A DNA stretch of 25,984 bases, taken from Clostridiales bacterium. GTDB taxonomy: Bacteria; Bacillota; Clostridia; Oscillospirales; QAMX01. This document shows, in pieces, positions 16,254-24,079 of this stretch. The notes beneath the pieces were generated by a model. The model saw nothing but the letters and a program-made list of their open reading frames with translations. It was not told the DNA's origin and ran no database searches. The DNA lies in NCBI GenBank assembly GCA_016303065.1, contig JAEDMJ010000028.1:1-25984 (forward strand), in the 5' to 3' direction. Both the position numbers and the translations under genes were made by a program. How positions within the stretch are numbered: position 1 is the first letter of the stretch; every line of letters begins with the position of its first letter.

Positions 16254-19200
16254 TTACTTTGCCCAGCGGACGCGGAGCGTTGCTATCTCAAATGCGCGAA
16301 GCGGAAGCTCCGCCGCGGAACCGTCGGATTCGAGTTTTTCGGGGTGCATTTCCGCAAGATCGGTCTTTTCAACGGAAACGGCCTCTGCGCCGAAGACGAG
16401 CTTTGCGCAAGTGCGGCGCCCCCTCGGTTCGTAGATGCGGATGATCGTTCCGTCGCCGTCCTCTGCCGGCTTGACCGCCTCGATAACGGCGTTTCCGGTG
16501 CTTTCGGACACAAGCGAAAAGCTTTTCGGCAGACTTCCTCCGTCGTTTTTCTTGACGCAGGCCTCCAGCGGAATGTTGAGAAGGTATCCCTCGCGGATAA
16601 CGCCGCTCTCGCCGAGGTTTCCGCTGTGGGGAAGGAAGGAATAAGTGAACTCATGGAACTCACGGTCCGCATCCACATTCGGCGATTCGGCGCAGCGGAT
16701 AAGCGAAAGGGAGAGGTCCGAGCCGGACGCGCCGTAGCCGTATTTGCAGTTGTTGAGAACCGCCGCGCCGTAGCCCGTTTCGCTGATGTCGGCCCATTTG
16801 TGGCCGCAGACCTCAAATTTTGCAAAGTCCCAGGGGGTGTTCGAGTGAGTCGGGCGGGTGATGCTTCCGAACTGTATGTCGTAGGTCGCGGTGTCCGCGT
16901 TGACGGCGATCGGGAAATGGGCTTTCAGCAGAATGTGGCGTTCTTTCCAGTCGGCCGCAGTGACAAAGTCGATCCTGGGTGAATCGGCGTAAAAGACGAT
17001 GTTCTGGGTTATGAGGGACTTGTTGAAGCGTCTGACCTGGCGAAGCACCGCGCGCACGGGCCCGTTTTCGACGACCTCGGAGGAGAGAAGCTCCGTCTCA
17101 TAGGATTTTTCTTTGTAGAACACGTTGATGTCCCAGGCGTCGTTGCTGAGAGGAAGGTCTTCGTAAGCCTTCAGGTGGTTTGCCTTGCCGCAGACGGATT
17201 CGCGCCGGGCAAGCTTGTCGAAGACGGAATCAAAAGCTCCGTCTTCGCCGAGGCTTATGCGCCAGAAAGGCGTCTCAACGACGTTTCCGGAAATATCTGC
17301 GGTTTTTTCGCCGGAAGCTTCGCCGTCTGCGGAGAAGACCGCCCAGCCCTTTGCCGGAACATGGGCTGTGAAGCAGAGCTTTCCGTCATAGGTGCGCTGG
17401 GCCTTTTCGCCGGCGATCCCGGCCGCGGCGCAGTCGACGCAGACGCTGTCGCTTCGGTCAAAGCCGGAAGGATTGAAAACGACGATGTCTCCGGCTTTGG
17501 CGTTTACGGCGCTTACGACGGCGGACGCCGCGTTTTCGGAAATCTCGTTTCCGATGGCGAACACCTTTTCATAGTCGGCGTCGGCGTCTTCGTATACCGC
17601 TTTGTAGGACGAGCCGGGGAGAATGTCGTGGAACTGGTTGGTCAGAAGCATGCGCCAGCCGCAGTCGATCTTCTCCTTGGGGAACTCCGTTCCGGTGAGG
17701 AGGTTTGCAAGAACGGAGAGCCATTCGGCTTTCTGATACAGAAATTCCGAGAATCTGTTTTTCTTTTTCATCCTTGCCATGGATGTGAGGGTTCCGCGGT
17801 GGAGCTCGAAGTAAAGCTCTCCGTCCCAAACCGGCAAAAAGCGGCTTCCCTCAAGCTTTTCGCTCCACTTGTCGAACCAGTCGCCGACATGGCCCCATTC
17901 GGACTTTACCGAAGCGGGAAGTCCGGCGGACATTCGCTTTCCGAACTCGAGCATATAGTCGGCAGGGCCGCCGCCGCCGTCGCCCCAGCCGACAGGCAGG
18001 AAGATTTCGTCGGTAAGCTCCTTGTCGTGGTAGTGCTTCCAGGTTCCGTTCAGAAAGTCGGGCGCCAGCTCCGTGTTGTAGGCGGTTCCGAATTCTCCGC
18101 GGAGGACGTTGGAGCATCTCGCGCCGCTTATGAGATGGGTGAAAATCTCGCTTCCGTCAATGCCGCGCCAGACGAACGTGTCGTGCGGCATGCAGTTGTA
18201 TTCGCTGTTGTTGATCTTTGCCGTGGTGAAGTAGGAAAGTCCGAAGCCGCGCAGAATCTGCGGAAGAGCGGCGGAATAGCCGAAAACGTCGGGCAGCCAG
18301 AGCATTTTGCATTCGCGCCCGAACTCTTCGCGGAAAAACCTTGTGCCGTAGAGGAACTGCCTGACGAAGCCCTCTCCGGAGGTGAGGTTGCAGTCGGCCT
18401 CGACCCACATTCCGCCGTCGGCTTCCCAGCGTCCCGAGGCGACCGCTTTTTTCACGCGGGCATAGAGCTCGGGGTCGTCTTCCTTGACAAAATTGTAAAC
18501 GGCGGGCTGGGAATTAAAGAAGGTGAAATCCGGATCCGTCTCGATATATTTCAGTGCGTTGACAAAGGTACGGCGGGTCTTTTCGCGGGTCTGGTGCATT
18601 CTCCAAAGCCAGGCGACGTCAATGTGGCTGTGCCCGATGCAGATTATCTTTGCATTTTGCGCGTCGTCTTTCCAGCGTCCGTTGAAGCCTTTTTCCCAAA
18701 TGTACTCGTGTGCCGCGCGGACGGAAGCGCGGAATTCCTCGGAGCCGGGATTTCGCATATCGATAAGCGAAATCGCCTCGGAGGCGGGGGCGAGCATCTC
18801 TATGCGCTTGCCGTCCTGCCAGTTCTGTCCCTCTTCCCATTCCCAAACGACGCGGAAGTCATAGTAGAGGTCCTGAACGTCGCGGTCAACGGCCCGAAGT
18901 ATCGGACAGAAATAGTCTTTTCTCTCAAACTCGGTCCAGTATTTGAGCGCAACGTAAAACTTTTCGCCGCCCCCGGCCTTTTCGGTGAGGACGATGCTTT
19001 TGTGGAATCTGTCGTAATGTCCCGCAAGTTTTCCGTTTATGTAACAGAGAAATCCCGGGTTGGCTGAGTTCCAGCGCGTAAAGGGGTCGTCATTTCCGTC
19101 GGCGGAGGATTTGATGTTCAGCACGGTGTAATGTCCGCGAAAACTTTCGGGGACGGTAACCTCCGCGCAAAACCATCCGTAGCTCTCCTTTCCTCCGAAT

Positions 19201-19400
19201 CTGTCAAATTCGCCGAAATCCTGCCAGGATGAAAGGTCATAACCCGGGATTTCGGGGCCGGTGAAATCTCCTGAGCAGTGCTTCCAGCCGCCGATTTTTT
19301 CAGTGAGCGGATAACGCAGCTCGGAAAGGAGCCTTGTATAGTGCAAAAGTCGGTTGTCTCGGTAATACAGATCTTTGTAGTGGGCATCGTCAAGTTTCAT
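16254..19400 (-). CDS. Glycoside hydrolase family 38 alpha-mannosidase (MAN2C1-like long form, copy 1)
   Basis: First gene of the minus-strand operon. The frame is open back to 19514, but the -35 and -10 boxes of a consensus promoter lie at 19486-19514, so that longer start cannot be on the transcript. I choose the ATG at 19398-19400 (1048 residues), which has AAGGA 11 bases upstream. Domains follow the long-form GH38 plan: an N-terminal beta-rich domain to about 250, His259 and Asp261 in GHSHIDVAWLW, the WVEADCN block, the nucleophile Asp371 in LPDVFGYS, His591 in NQFHDILPGSS, then C-terminal sandwich domains. It is expected to be a zinc-dependent retaining alpha-mannosidase in the cytoplasm. 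It is the paralogue of the next gene. No transporter, kinase or regulator gene is adjacent, so the source of its substrate is not visible here. Confidence 0.96.
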   Translation of the reverse strand: MKLDDAHYKDLYYRDNRLLHYTRLLSELRYPLTEKIGGWKHCSGDFTGPEIPGYDLSSWQDFGEFDRFGGKESYGWFCAEVTVPESFRGHYTVLNIKSSADGNDDPFTRWNSANPGFLCYINGKLAGHYDRFHKSIVLTEKAGGGEKFYVALKYWTEFERKDYFCPILRAVDRDVQDLYYDFRVVWEWEEGQNWQDGKRIEMLAPASEAISLIDMRNPGSEEFRASVRAAHEYIWEKGFNGRWKDDAQNAKIICIGHSHIDVAWLWRMHQTREKTRRTFVNALKYIETDPDFTFFNSQPAVYNFVKEDDPELYARVKKAVASGRWEADGGMWVEADCNLTSGEGFVRQFLYGTRFFREEFGRECKMLWLPDVFGYSAALPQILRGFGLSYFTTAKINNSEYNCMPHDTFVWRGIDGSEIFTHLISGARCSNVLRGEFGTAYNTELAPDFLNGTWKHYHDKELTDEIFLPVGWGDGGGGPADYMLEFGKRMSAGLPASVKSEWGHVGDWFDKWSEKLEGSRFLPVWDGELYFELHRGTLTSMARMKKKNRFSEFLYQKAEWLSVLANLLTGTEFPKEKIDCGWRMLLTNQFHDILPGSSYKAVYEDADADYEKVFAIGNEISENAASAVVSAVNAKAGDIVVFNPSGFDRSDSVCVDCAAAGIAGEKAQRTYDGKLCFTAHVPAKGWAVFSADGEASGEKTADISGNVVETPFWRISLGEDGAFDSVFDKLARRESVCGKANHLKAYEDLPLSNDAWDINVFYKEKSYETELLSSEVVENGPVRAVLRQVRRFNKSLITQNIVFYADSPRIDFVTAADWKERHILLKAHFPIAVNADTATYDIQFGSITRPTHSNTPWDFAKFEVCGHKWADISETGYGAAVLNNCKYGYGASGSDLSLSLIRCAESPNVDADREFHEFTYSFLPHSGNLGESGVIREGYLLNIPLEACVKKNDGGSLPKSFSLVSESTGNAVIEAVKPAEDGDGTIIRIYEPRGRRTCAKLVFGAEAVSVEKTDLAEMHPEKLESDGSAAELPLRAFEIATLRVRWAK

Positions 19401-19438
19401 ATTCTGACCAGTCCTTCTGCATATTTGTTTTCGAGCAA

Positions 19439-19465
19439 TTGCGGAACCCGGAAAGCTTCCCGCAA
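19439..19465. repeat. Imperfect inverted repeat in the mannosidase leader (possible operator)
   Basis: TTGCGGAA and TTCCCGCAA face each other at the ends of a 27-base block. The match is good apart from one extra base in one arm. It lies just downstream of the predicted transcription start of the mannosidase operon, where a repressor site or an RNA hairpin could act. There is no direct evidence of function. Confidence 0.3.
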
Positions 19466-19485
19466 AAAGGTATAACTCTCGCCTA

Positions 19486-19514
19486 ATTATAATACCTGCC
19501 ATTTTCTTTGTCAA
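19486..19514 (-). promoter_or_regulatory. Consensus sigma-A promoter of the mannosidase operon
   Basis: On the minus strand a perfect TTGACA (rc of 19509-19514) and a perfect TATAAT (rc of 19486-19491) are exactly 17 bases apart. The predicted start is near 19479, giving a leader of roughly 78 bases before the GH38 ATG. A fully consensus promoter is usually strong and is often held down by a repressor. Confidence 0.88.
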
Positions 19515-19563
19515 GAATACAAGCGTTTTTTTGAGGAAAAGCCCACCGTCCCAAATAACCCGG

Positions 19564-19592
19564 GCATATAACGGACAGGCACCTCATATGTA
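19564..19592 (+). promoter_or_regulatory. Candidate sigma-E-type promoter of the spoIIIA operon
   Basis: GCATATA (19564-19570) resembles the sigma-E -35 box (KMATATT) and CATATGTA (19585-19592) resembles the -10 box (CATACAHT), with the expected 14-base spacing. In Bacillus subtilis the spoIIIA operon is transcribed by sigma-E in the mother cell, so this fits. The -10 match is imperfect. TTGACA at 19594-19599 could instead be a sigma-A -35, but the hexamer 17 bases on (CATCTT) is poor. Confidence 0.55.
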
Positions 19593-19655
19593 TTTGACAG
19601 CTGCTTTTTCCGGACGCATCTTATCTTCAAAAAAAAACGGGAGGTCTCCGAAAAA

Positions 19656-19850
19656 ATGGATACCGACATCATTTTCAGGATCGCGGGAGTGGGGCTGGCG
19701 GTGGCGCTGCTGAATCTGATCCTCTCAAAAAGCGGCCGCGACGACGCGGCGTTTGCGGTGTCGCTCGCAGGTCTCGCCGTTGTTCTGTTTGTCCTTGTGA
19801 GAGAGCTTGCGGAGCTGTTCGAGCTTATAAAGGCCGCCTTTTCCCTGTGA
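19656..19850 (+). CDS. spoIIIAC: Stage III sporulation protein AC
   Basis: A 64-residue membrane protein with the usual SpoIIIAC length and two hydrophobic helices (about 6-24 and 32-50). It is part of the SpoIIIA-SpoIIQ channel or feeding tube that links mother cell and forespore during engulfment and supports forespore gene expression. The ATG follows GGGAGGT (19639-19645). It is the first gene of this operon copy: the normal first genes spoIIIAA (ATPase) and spoIIIAB are not upstream, where the divergent mannosidase operon begins instead. Four bases separate its stop from spoIIIAD. Confidence 0.93.
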   Translation: MDTDIIFRIAGVGLAVALLNLILSKSGRDDAAFAVSLAGLAVVLFVLVRELAELFELIKAAFSL

Positions 19851-19854
19851 AAAA

Positions 19855-20244
19855 ATGGACACCGTGATTCGTTTTTCCGCCGTCGGAATTGCGGCGGCGC
19901 TTGCCGCGATGCTTCTTAAAAAGGCCGAACCCGCCTTTGCCCCCGCGGTGACAACTGCCGCCGCCGCGGCAATTTCCGCCGCGATCGTCGGAGTTTTGGC
20001 GGTGATTTACGAGTTCGTTTCCGGGTATTCCGCGGAGCTGAACCTTCCCGCCGGAAGCTTTGAGATAATGCTCCGGACTGCGGCGACGGTGACCGCGGCG
20101 AAGCTTTCGTCGGAACTGTGCCGGGGCGCGGGGGAACCGGCGCTTGCGTCCCTTGTCGATTTGCTCGGCGCAGCGGCGGCGGTCCTGACAACGCTGCCGC
20201 TGTGGAGCGCGGTGCTGGGGATTCTTGAATCATTTATAAGGTAA
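19855..20244 (+). CDS. spoIIIAD: Stage III sporulation protein AD
   Basis: A 129-residue, very alanine-rich membrane protein matching SpoIIIAD in size and position. Hydrophobic segments lie near residues 5-22, 30-52 and 100-125, with a short polar stretch between the second and third. Together with SpoIIIAC and SpoIIIAE it belongs to the membrane part of the mother-cell channel complex. The opening resembles that of SpoIIIAC (MDT-I-F--G), in keeping with the known similarity between the two proteins. It starts four bases after spoIIIAC and ends six bases before spoIIIAE, so it is co-transcribed. Confidence 0.92.
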   Translation: MDTVIRFSAVGIAAALAAMLLKKAEPAFAPAVTTAAAAAISAAIVGVLAVIYEFVSGYSAELNLPAGSFEIMLRTAATVTAAKLSSELCRGAGEPALASLVDLLGAAAAVLTTLPLWSAVLGILESFIR

Positions 20245-20250
20245 AGGTAT

Positions 20251-21345
20251 ATGAAATACGCCGCTTTTACAATTGTATCTTTGATCCTCGTTTTCGCTTT
20301 TGCAGTGGATGTAAATGCCGAAACCTCTGCCCGCGACGCCGCGGAAGAGCTTTACGGAAGCCTTGACGAAAACGGCGCCGCCGCCGCAGAAGCCGCGGAA
20401 AACGGAAGCGGTTTTGATTTCAACAGCGGGATAAGCAAGGTCATCTCAATTGCTGCGGAAAACTTCGGGCCGATCCTTTCAAAAAGCATTGCCTCAGCCG
20501 CAAAGCTTCTGGCCGTTTCGCTTCTGGCCTCGGCTGCCGCCTCCGCTTTTCCCGAAACCCCAAATTCATCCTTTGCCCTGAACGCCTGCGCATCGGCCGC
20601 AGTAATAATCGCCGGAACGGTGGAGCTGAATTCGGCCCTTGGCACTGCCGTCGACCTTCAGAACAGGCTTTCTGCCTTTTCAAAAGTTCTTTTTCCCGTG
20701 CTCACCGCCGCCGGAGCGGCGTCCGGCGCAGGCGGAGAGGCGCTTATGCGCCAGAGCGGGACGGCGCTCTTCTCCGACCTCATGGTCAGTGCGTATTCAA
20801 AGCTTCTCATTCCCTTTGTCATGGGCTACGTCGGTCTTCGCCTTGCCGGAAGCGCCTCGGAAAACCCATTTTTTCAGAAATTTGCGGACTGGCTCAAAAA
20901 TCTTGCAACGGGCGGAATGAAAATTTTTCTGATGCTTTTCGTCGGCTACGTCACCATAAGCGGGGCGGCCGGAAGAGCGGCCGACAGCCTTGCGGTTCGC
21001 TCTGCAAAGACCGCCGCAGCTTCAGTTCCCTACATCGGAGGGGTCATCGCGGAGGCGGCCGACGCGGTCTTTGCGGGGGCGTCCGTTATAAAGGGCTATA
21101 TCGGGGTTTTCGGCGCGGTGGCGGTGCTCGGTTCGGCTATCCTGCCCGTGCTTTCCTGCGGGCTCGGGTGGGGCTGCGTCAAGCTTGCGGCGATGTTCTC
21201 CCTGTCGCTTCCGGCAAAATGCGGACAGAGCGCCATCGAAACCGTTGCCGAAGCCATGGGGCTTGTGTTCGCCATGACGGCCGCCTCGACGGCTCTCATG
21301 CTTCTCTCCGTGATCGTGTGCATGAACACGGCGGGGGCGGCATGA
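20251..21345 (+). CDS. spoIIIAE: Stage III sporulation protein AE
   Basis: A 364-residue polytopic membrane protein, the largest of the SpoIIIA set. It begins with a cleavable-looking signal sequence (hydrophobic from about residue 5 to 18, then a VNA-ET site), has a polar extracellular stretch to about residue 70, then several hydrophobic helices, as in other SpoIIIAE proteins. It is a membrane component of the SpoIIIA-SpoIIQ complex in the outer forespore membrane. The start has AAAGG just upstream (20242-20246) and its stop overlaps the spoIIIAF ATG (ATGA), which points to coupled translation. Confidence 0.94.
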   Translation: MKYAAFTIVSLILVFAFAVDVNAETSARDAAEELYGSLDENGAAAAEAAENGSGFDFNSGISKVISIAAENFGPILSKSIASAAKLLAVSLLASAAASAFPETPNSSFALNACASAAVIIAGTVELNSALGTAVDLQNRLSAFSKVLFPVLTAAGAASGAGGEALMRQSGTALFSDLMVSAYSKLLIPFVMGYVGLRLAGSASENPFFQKFADWLKNLATGGMKIFLMLFVGYVTISGAAGRAADSLAVRSAKTAAASVPYIGGVIAEAADAVFAGASVIKGYIGVFGAVAVLGSAILPVLSCGLGWGCVKLAAMFSLSLPAKCGQSAIETVAEAMGLVFAMTAASTALMLLSVIVCMNTAGAA

Positions 21346-21806
21346 GCGCGTGGCTTTACAGGCTTGCCGTTTGCGGGATCGTCTGCGCCGTCGCCGCGGC
21401 GGCGGCGCCCGGAGAATTGAGAAAGCACGCGGCGGCGGCGGGAAGCCTTCTGTTTCTGATACTTATGCTTTCTCCGATAAGAGACCTTTCCGGTTTTGAC
21501 GCAAAAGCCCTTCTGGACGGCTTTGAAGCGAGAGCCGAAGCCTCGTGGGACAGGTCGGTTTCGGCGGAAATCCGCAGCTCAGAACTCTCCGGCTACCTGA
21601 CGGAAGCCGCGGCGCAAAGCGGGCTTTCCTGCCGCATCGAAGTCCGTCTGGACGAGACTGCCGAGGGCATATCTGTGCTTTGGGCGTCGGTCGAATACGA
21701 TTCCGGGACTCCGTCGGAAGCGGAAAAGGCGCTTGCCGAAGAGATTATCCGGGAAGTCACAGGGCTTTCTCCGGAAAAAATCGAACACAGGCAGAAAGAA
21801 AGGTGA
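21342..21806 (+). CDS. spoIIIAF: Stage III sporulation protein AF
   Basis: A 154-residue protein. I take the ATG at 21342, overlapping the spoIIIAE stop. The frame stays open further upstream but only inside spoIIIAE. Two N-terminal hydrophobic helices (about 5-22 and 30-46, the latter ending in LMLSPIRDL, typical of SpoIIIAF) are followed by a soluble C-terminal domain resembling the ring-building motif domains of SpoIIIAG and secretion-system proteins. It anchors in the outer forespore membrane as part of the channel. Its length is somewhat below that of the Bacillus subtilis protein. Confidence 0.9.
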   Translation: MSAWLYRLAVCGIVCAVAAAAAPGELRKHAAAAGSLLFLILMLSPIRDLSGFDAKALLDGFEARAEASWDRSVSAEIRSSELSGYLTEAAAQSGLSCRIEVRLDETAEGISVLWASVEYDSGTPSEAEKALAEEIIREVTGLSPEKIEHRQKER

Positions 21807-21811
21807 TTTGT

Positions 21812-22312
21812 TTGCGCGATCTTAAGACGCTGTGGGACAGGGCGGCAGTTTTTCTGAAGAACAAATACGTGGTGATCGGCATCTGCGGGCTGGCGATACT
21901 GCTTCTTTTGCTGCCGTGGGGCTCCGGAAAAACGGAAAAAGAATCCGTCCTGACCCAAACGCCGGACGAATTCGACCTGGAAGCCTGCGAAGAGCGGCTT
22001 GAGGACATTCTTTCCGAAATAAAGGGCGTCAGGAAGGCAAGGGTGTTCCTCTCCGTTGAAAGCGGAAAGGAAACGGTGTATGCCGTCGACGTGGACGAAA
22101 CTGTTTCGGAGGACAGAACCGTCGTGAAGCGCGAAACGGTGATCTCGGGCGGCGAAGGCGTCCGGGTAAAGGTGCTTCAGCCGAGGTTTTCCGGAGCGGT
22201 CATCGTGTACAGCGGAGCGGAATCCGCTTCGCTGAGACTGAACCTCACCAGCGCCGTCAGCTCTGCCACAGGGCTTTCAAGCGACAAAATAACCGTGCTC
22301 TGCGGCGGCTGA
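21812..22312 (+). CDS. spoIIIAG: Stage III sporulation protein AG
   Basis: A 166-residue protein with a single N-terminal membrane helix (about residues 21-37, IGICGLAILLLLLPWG) and a soluble domain that includes the family's LEDILSEIKGVRKARVFLSVE block and a central beta-rich insert. SpoIIIAG forms a large ring in the intermembrane space of the engulfed forespore, so this is probably the main channel ring. There is no ATG. I choose TTG at 21812 because AAAGG (21799-21803) lies eight bases before it. GTG at 21803 is an alternative but overlaps that site. It starts five bases after the spoIIIAF stop. Confidence 0.92.
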   Translation: MRDLKTLWDRAAVFLKNKYVVIGICGLAILLLLLPWGSGKTEKESVLTQTPDEFDLEACEERLEDILSEIKGVRKARVFLSVESGKETVYAVDVDETVSEDRTVVKRETVISGGEGVRVKVLQPRFSGAVIVYSGAESASLRLNLTSAVSSATGLSSDKITVLCGG

Positions 22313-22383
22313 TCAACGCATAATGAGAAAACGTCCGTAATAATAATCACATAGAACAATAATCATTGAAAGGAAAATCCAAT

Positions 22384-22962
22384 ATGAAGCTGAAAAAGAA
22401 AACGGCTGTCATAGCCATGGTCGCACTTCTGGTATGCACGGCAGTATATCTGAACTGGAGTTATCAGCGGGGAAAAGAAGACGAAGAAGTCTCCGGCGGG
22501 GGCGCATCCGCCGTCTCCGACGAAGAAAGACTGCTCGGCGCGATCGGAGACGTCAGCTCCGGGGACGAAAAGGACGGCGCAGTCTCTGCGGCGGTCGAGG
22601 AGTATTTCGCAAACCTCCGCCTTTCCCGACGCGAGGCGAGGGACGAGGCGATCTCCGTTCTCGAGGTGACGTCCGAAGATGAAAGCCTTTCCATGGCTTC
22701 GCGCGAGTCCGCCCTGGAAAGCATAAACACGCTTGCGAACAACGCCGTCGCAGAGGCAAGAATCGAGTCCCTTGTCATTTCAAAGGGCTACGAGGACTGC
22801 GCCGCGTTTCTCAACAGCGAAAGCCTTTCGATCGTCGTGGCGCCTCCCTCCGGCGGGCTCCAGACGGAAGACGCCGTAAGAATAAAAGACATTGCCGTCG
22901 CCGAAACAGACATTGCCCTGGAAAAAATCAGGATAATCGAAGCCAAAATAAACAAAAACTGA
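22384..22962 (+). CDS. spoIIIAH: Stage III sporulation protein AH (SpoIIIAH-like)
   Basis: A 192-residue protein with a short basic N-terminus (MKLKKK), one membrane helix (about 7-24), an acidic linker and a long helical region followed by a ring-building-motif domain, the layout of SpoIIIAH. In Bacillus subtilis SpoIIIAH in the outer membrane pairs with forespore SpoIIQ across the intermembrane space, and together they form the zipper and channel core. The ATG at 22384 has AAAGGA (22369-22374) nine bases upstream. It is separated from spoIIIAG by about 70 AT-rich bases, more than the other gaps in the operon, and is followed by terminator hairpins. Confidence 0.92.
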   Translation: MKLKKKTAVIAMVALLVCTAVYLNWSYQRGKEDEEVSGGGASAVSDEERLLGAIGDVSSGDEKDGAVSAAVEEYFANLRLSRREARDEAISVLEVTSEDESLSMASRESALESINTLANNAVAEARIESLVISKGYEDCAAFLNSESLSIVVAPPSGGLQTEDAVRIKDIAVAETDIALEKIRIIEAKINKN

Positions 22963-22989
22963 AAAAGCCTTCGCTTTTTGGCAGGGCAG

Positions 22990-23016
22990 AGGCGGGAATG
23001 TGTTTCCCGCCTTTTT
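22990..23016 (+). terminator. Rho-independent terminator of the spoIIIA operon
   Basis: AGGCGGGAA (22990-22998) pairs with TTCCCGCCT (23004-23012) around a 5-base loop and is followed by more T's to 23016. A small second hairpin, AAAAAGC-CTTC-GCTTTTT (22962-22979), sits directly on the spoIIIAH stop. Confidence 0.8.
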
Positions 23017-23120
23017 CCGCGCAGAAAAGCCGGGGGACCTGCGGCTTTGAAAAACCCCTTTTTCTCCGGCGGAGGTAAAACGAAAATCCGTATTTCTTTT
23101 CATGTATTCAAAAAAAAGAG

Positions 23121-23149
23121 TTTATTTTTTTGCGGAGATATGCTATAAT
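23121..23149 (+). promoter_or_regulatory. Sigma-A-type promoter of the Asp23-nusB-xseA operon
   Basis: A perfect TATAAT (23144-23149) preceded by TGC (extended -10) lies 17 bases after a weak -35, TTTATT (23121-23126), within a T-rich tract. Transcription should begin near 23156, giving a leader of about 84 bases. Confidence 0.65.
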
Positions 23150-23239
23150 AAGTAAGCTGTCGGAGTGTATGTCCTGCATTCCGTGCCAATTCATCCGAAA
23201 GCGGATCACCCGTTTTTTACGAAAGGTATGGTTTACATT

Positions 23240-23602
23240 ATGAACAGTACAGCAAAAATGGCTGCGTCCGGTTCCGTAAAGATTGCGGAGGACGTCATTT
23301 CGGCGCTTGCCATCGTAGCCGCCGGAGAGATCGAAGGCGTCAAGTATCTGAACGATCAGAAGCCCAAAAAGCTTTCCAAAAAAGCAAAAAAGCATATCAA
23401 GCTGTCCTACAACGGCCGCAACCTCGTCATAGATGTCTATATAATCGTCAAGTACGGCTTTGTCATCCCCAAGGTCGCCTCCGCAGTGCAGGAGAACGTC
23501 ATCGAAGCCGTTGAGAGTATGTCCGGACTGAAGGTTGAAGCGGTAAACGTCCACTGCACCGGAATTTCCTTCAACAAAGACGATTCAAAAAATATCAAAT
23601 AG
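23240..23602 (+). CDS. Asp23/Gls24 family envelope-stress response protein (YqhY-like)
   Basis: A 120-residue Asp23/Gls24 (DUF322) family protein. Seen: GSVKIAEDVISALAIVAAGEIEGV near the N-terminus, a lysine-rich segment (KPKKLSKKAKKH), then VDVYIIVKYGFVIPKVASAVQENV and a C-terminal VEAVNVHCTGI strand, all typical of the family. The position ahead of nusB matches YqhY of Bacillus subtilis, which is linked to control of acetyl-CoA carboxylase activity, although accB-accC is not adjacent here. I choose the ATG at 23240. An ATG at 23228 is in frame but lies one base from the GAAAGG ribosome binding site. With 23240 the spacing is 13 bases, slightly long. A cytoplasmic protein with no signal peptide. 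Confidence 0.88.
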   Translation: MNSTAKMAASGSVKIAEDVISALAIVAAGEIEGVKYLNDQKPKKLSKKAKKHIKLSYNGRNLVIDVYIIVKYGFVIPKVASAVQENVIEAVESMSGLKVEAVNVHCTGISFNKDDSKNIK

Positions 23603-23620
23603 AGAAAAAGCTGCTGAAAA

Positions 23621-24079
23621 ATGACAAGAAAAAATGCGCGTGAAATCGCACTCGGCTGTGTTTTCGAGTGTCTTGCCTCCGGAGCCGACAGTGAAGCTGT
23701 CCTTGCACGCAGACTCGACATTCCGGGACCTGCCGACCTGGCGGGGGAATATGTCCTGTACAGCGAAGACCCGGACGATCAGTCGAGAGAATATATCTCT
23801 TTCGTAACCAGAACTGCGGAAGCCAACCGGGAGGCTCTCCTTGCGGAGATCTCCGCCTTTTCAGAGGGGTGGAAGCTTGAGCGTCTGGCGCTTATGACAA
23901 AGTCGATACTTCTTCTTTCCATGACGGAGATCCTTTTCAGGGACGACGTTCCCGCCGGCGCCTCGATAAACGAGGCGGTGGAGCTTGCGAAAAAATATGA
24001 CGCCGAAAAATCTCCGGCATTTGTAAACGGTCTTCTCGGAAGATTTCTCAAAAGCCGCTCCGACAAAGAAAACGTATGA
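23621..24079 (+). CDS. nusB: Transcription antitermination factor NusB
   Basis: A 152-residue all-helical NusB protein. With NusE (ribosomal protein S10) it binds boxA RNA and supports full-length rRNA transcription. Family marks seen are the N-terminal RKNAREIALGCVFE segment, the central WKLERLALMTKSILLLSMTEI block, and ASINEAVELAKKYDAEKSPAFVNGLLG, the best-conserved part of NusB. There is an insertion-like acidic stretch around residues 40-58. It starts 18 bases after the Asp23-family gene and its stop overlaps the next start (ATGA). Confidence 0.95.
   Translation: MTRKNAREIALGCVFECLASGADSEAVLARRLDIPGPADLAGEYVLYSEDPDDQSREYISFVTRTAEANREALLAEISAFSEGWKLERLALMTKSILLLSMTEILFRDDVPAGASINEAVELAKKYDAEKSPAFVNGLLGRFLKSRSDKENV

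Noticed and set aside
16254..19514. Longer GH38 start at 19514 giving an N-terminal stretch that looks like a signal peptide
   Set aside because: The extra 38 codons cover the TTGACA and TATAAT boxes of the operon's promoter, so they would not be transcribed. The ATG at 19398-19400 has its own ribosome binding site.
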